Below, in pieces: positions 13,846-15,000 of a DNA stretch of 15,000 bases. The stretch comes from Methylorubrum sp. B1-46 (GTDB taxonomy: Bacteria > Pseudomonadota > Alphaproteobacteria > Rhizobiales > Beijerinckiaceae): contig NZ_CP088247.1 of NCBI RefSeq assembly GCF_021117295.1, positions 1,542,501-1,557,500 on the forward strand, written 5' to 3'. Within the stretch, counting starts at the first letter, position 1. Every line of letters begins with the position of its first letter. Both the position numbers and the translations under genes were made by a program. The notes under the pieces were generated by a model. It made no database searches and was not told the DNA's origin. It saw nothing but the letters and a program-made list of their open reading frames with translations.

Positions 13846-15000
13846 TCAGCGATCGCGGCTGAGCAGCACCAGCCAGCCGATGCCGAGCATCGCGACCGTC
13901 ATGCCGATGATGACGAAGGCCGGCGTGCCGAGGTCGATCAGCCGCGGGGCGAGCTGCGTGGCGAACGCCGCCACGACGAGGCCGACGGCGACCCGCGCCG
14001 CGCCGCGCTCGATGCCGCGCACGAGCTTGTCCATCCCCTTCAGCTCGATCTCGACGGTGACGCGCCCCTGCTTGAGCCGCACCAGCATGAGGTGGATCAG
14101 CGTCGGCAGTTCGGAGGCCGCGCCGTAGAGTCCGCTCCCGAGCGACTCCGCCTTGCGCATCAGCCCGCGAAGCGAAAATTGCGAACGCATGCTCGCCCGC
14201 ACGGTCGGGCCGGCAGCGGCGAACAGGTCGAAACCGGGATCGAGCTGGCGCATCACGCCATCGGCGGTGACGAGTCCCTTGAACAGGATCGCGAGATCGG
14301 TCGGCATCGCGAGGTCGTTCTCGCGGGCCATGGTCATGAAGTCGGTGAGCACGAGCCCGAGATTGAGCGGGATCGAGGAATGGGCCTGGACGAAGTTCTG
14401 GGCCGATTGCTCCAGCTTGCTCAGATCCGGGTTTGACGTGCCGGTCCAGTCGAGGAGCGTGGCCATCAGGCCATCGACATCCTGTTTGAGCATGGCGCCG
14501 ATCAGCACCAGAAGCTGCTGGCGCCGCTTCTGCGACAGCCGGCCGACGATGCCGAAATCGATGAAGCCGATCCGGTTGTCGGGCAGGATCAGCAGGTTGC
14601 CGGGATGCGGGTCGGCATGGAACACGCCCTCGATCAGCGCCATGCGCAGGAAGGCGTCGCAGCCCTTCTGGGCCAGCGCCTTCTTGTCCGCTCCCATCGC
14701 CCGCAGCGCGGCGGCGTCGTTGGGCGAGACGCCGTGGATGAACTCTTGGACGAGCACCCGCTCGGAACACCACTCCCAGAAAATCTTCGGGATGACGATG
14801 TCGTCGCGCCCGGCGAAGATTTCGGCGATCATCTCGCAGTTGCGGGCCTCGTTGAGCAAGTCGAGCTCACCGTTGAGGCCGTTGGCGAGGTGGCGCATCT
14901 GCTCCTGAGGCTGATAGCGGGCCATCTCCGGCCACTCCGCCTCGACGATGCGGGCGCCGTGCGCCATCAGTCGCAGGTCCGCCTCGATGATCTTGCGCAG
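13846..15000 (-). CDS. UbiB/AarF (ABC1/ADCK) family protein, N-terminus beyond the window
   Basis: 384 codons (plus stop) are visible; the start lies past the right edge. The frame stays open to 15000 as LRKIIEADLRLMAHGAR. The atypical kinase core is clear: the segment IPKIFWEWCSERVLVQEFIHG, the catalytic loop HADPHPGN (14596-14619) and the metal-binding DFG (14551-14559). After the kinase domain come a helical region and two hydrophobic segments at the C-terminus, as in UbiB. In bacteria UbiB assists ubiquinone synthesis and has ATPase activity; it is often named 2-polyprenylphenol 6-hydroxylase although it is not itself the hydroxylase. No ubiE or ubiG neighbour is visible, so it may be a second AarF-like copy rather than the main UbiB. 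The KxGQ motif cannot be checked here. Confidence 0.9.
   Translation of the reverse strand: MRKIIEADLRLMAHGARIVEAEWPEMARYQPQEQMRHLANGLNGELDLLNEARNCEMIAEIFAGRDDIVIPKIFWEWCSERVLVQEFIHGVSPNDAAALRAMGADKKALAQKGCDAFLRMALIEGVFHADPHPGNLLILPDNRIGFIDFGIVGRLSQKRRQQLLVLIGAMLKQDVDGLMATLLDWTGTSNPDLSKLEQSAQNFVQAHSSIPLNLGLVLTDFMTMARENDLAMPTDLAILFKGLVTADGVMRQLDPGFDLFAAAGPTVRASMRSQFSLRGLMRKAESLGSGLYGAASELPTLIHLMLVRLKQGRVTVEIELKGMDKLVRGIERGAARVAVGLVVAAFATQLAPRLIDLGTPAFVIIGMTVAMLGIGWLVLLSRDR

Overview
The window is GC-rich chromosomal DNA. Its gene content (an NDUFA9-like complex I accessory protein, PriA, a SpoIIAA-like protein, UbiB/AarF, and SDR, FUSC and isochorismatase genes) suits an alphaproteobacterium of the Hyphomicrobiales. 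A Methylobacterium or Methylorubrum relative is my best guess. This is inferred from protein resemblance and base composition only; no 16S or other marker is present.

Layout. Positions 1-141 hold the start of an NDUFA9-like gene on the minus strand. Positions 361-1913 hold a minus-strand pair, a LysR regulator and an alpha/beta hydrolase, whose stop and start codons overlap by 4 bp. A tautomerase (2033-2410) diverges from the LysR gene. A perfect 10-bp inverted repeat lies in the gap and runs into the lysR start codon. An MFS transporter (2523-3680), the replication-restart helicase gene priA (3764-5941) and a SpoIIAA-like protein (6016-6378) follow on the plus strand. A small exported protein (6453-6833, minus) ends at a strong intrinsic terminator at 6400-6427. 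A 379-bp stretch without a clear gene follows.

The second half reads as a redox and stress-type accessory block. On the minus strand, in transcription order, it has a FUSC-type membrane protein, a zinc-dependent alcohol/formaldehyde dehydrogenase, an isochorismatase-family hydrolase, an SDR with a hydrophobic C-terminal tail, and a small unknown protein. A divergent plus-strand group holds a YghA-type SDR, a second tailed SDR and a 59-residue helical protein. The window closes with most of a UbiB/AarF-family gene on the minus strand, cut at the right edge.

I see no CRISPR array, tRNA, rRNA, insertion sequence, prophage or new defence system. The best leads are the inverted repeat between lysR and the tautomerase gene, the pair of tailed SDR paralogues on either side of the redox block, and the unexplained gap with small overlapping ORFs. 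Many long ORFs here are antisense artefacts of high GC.
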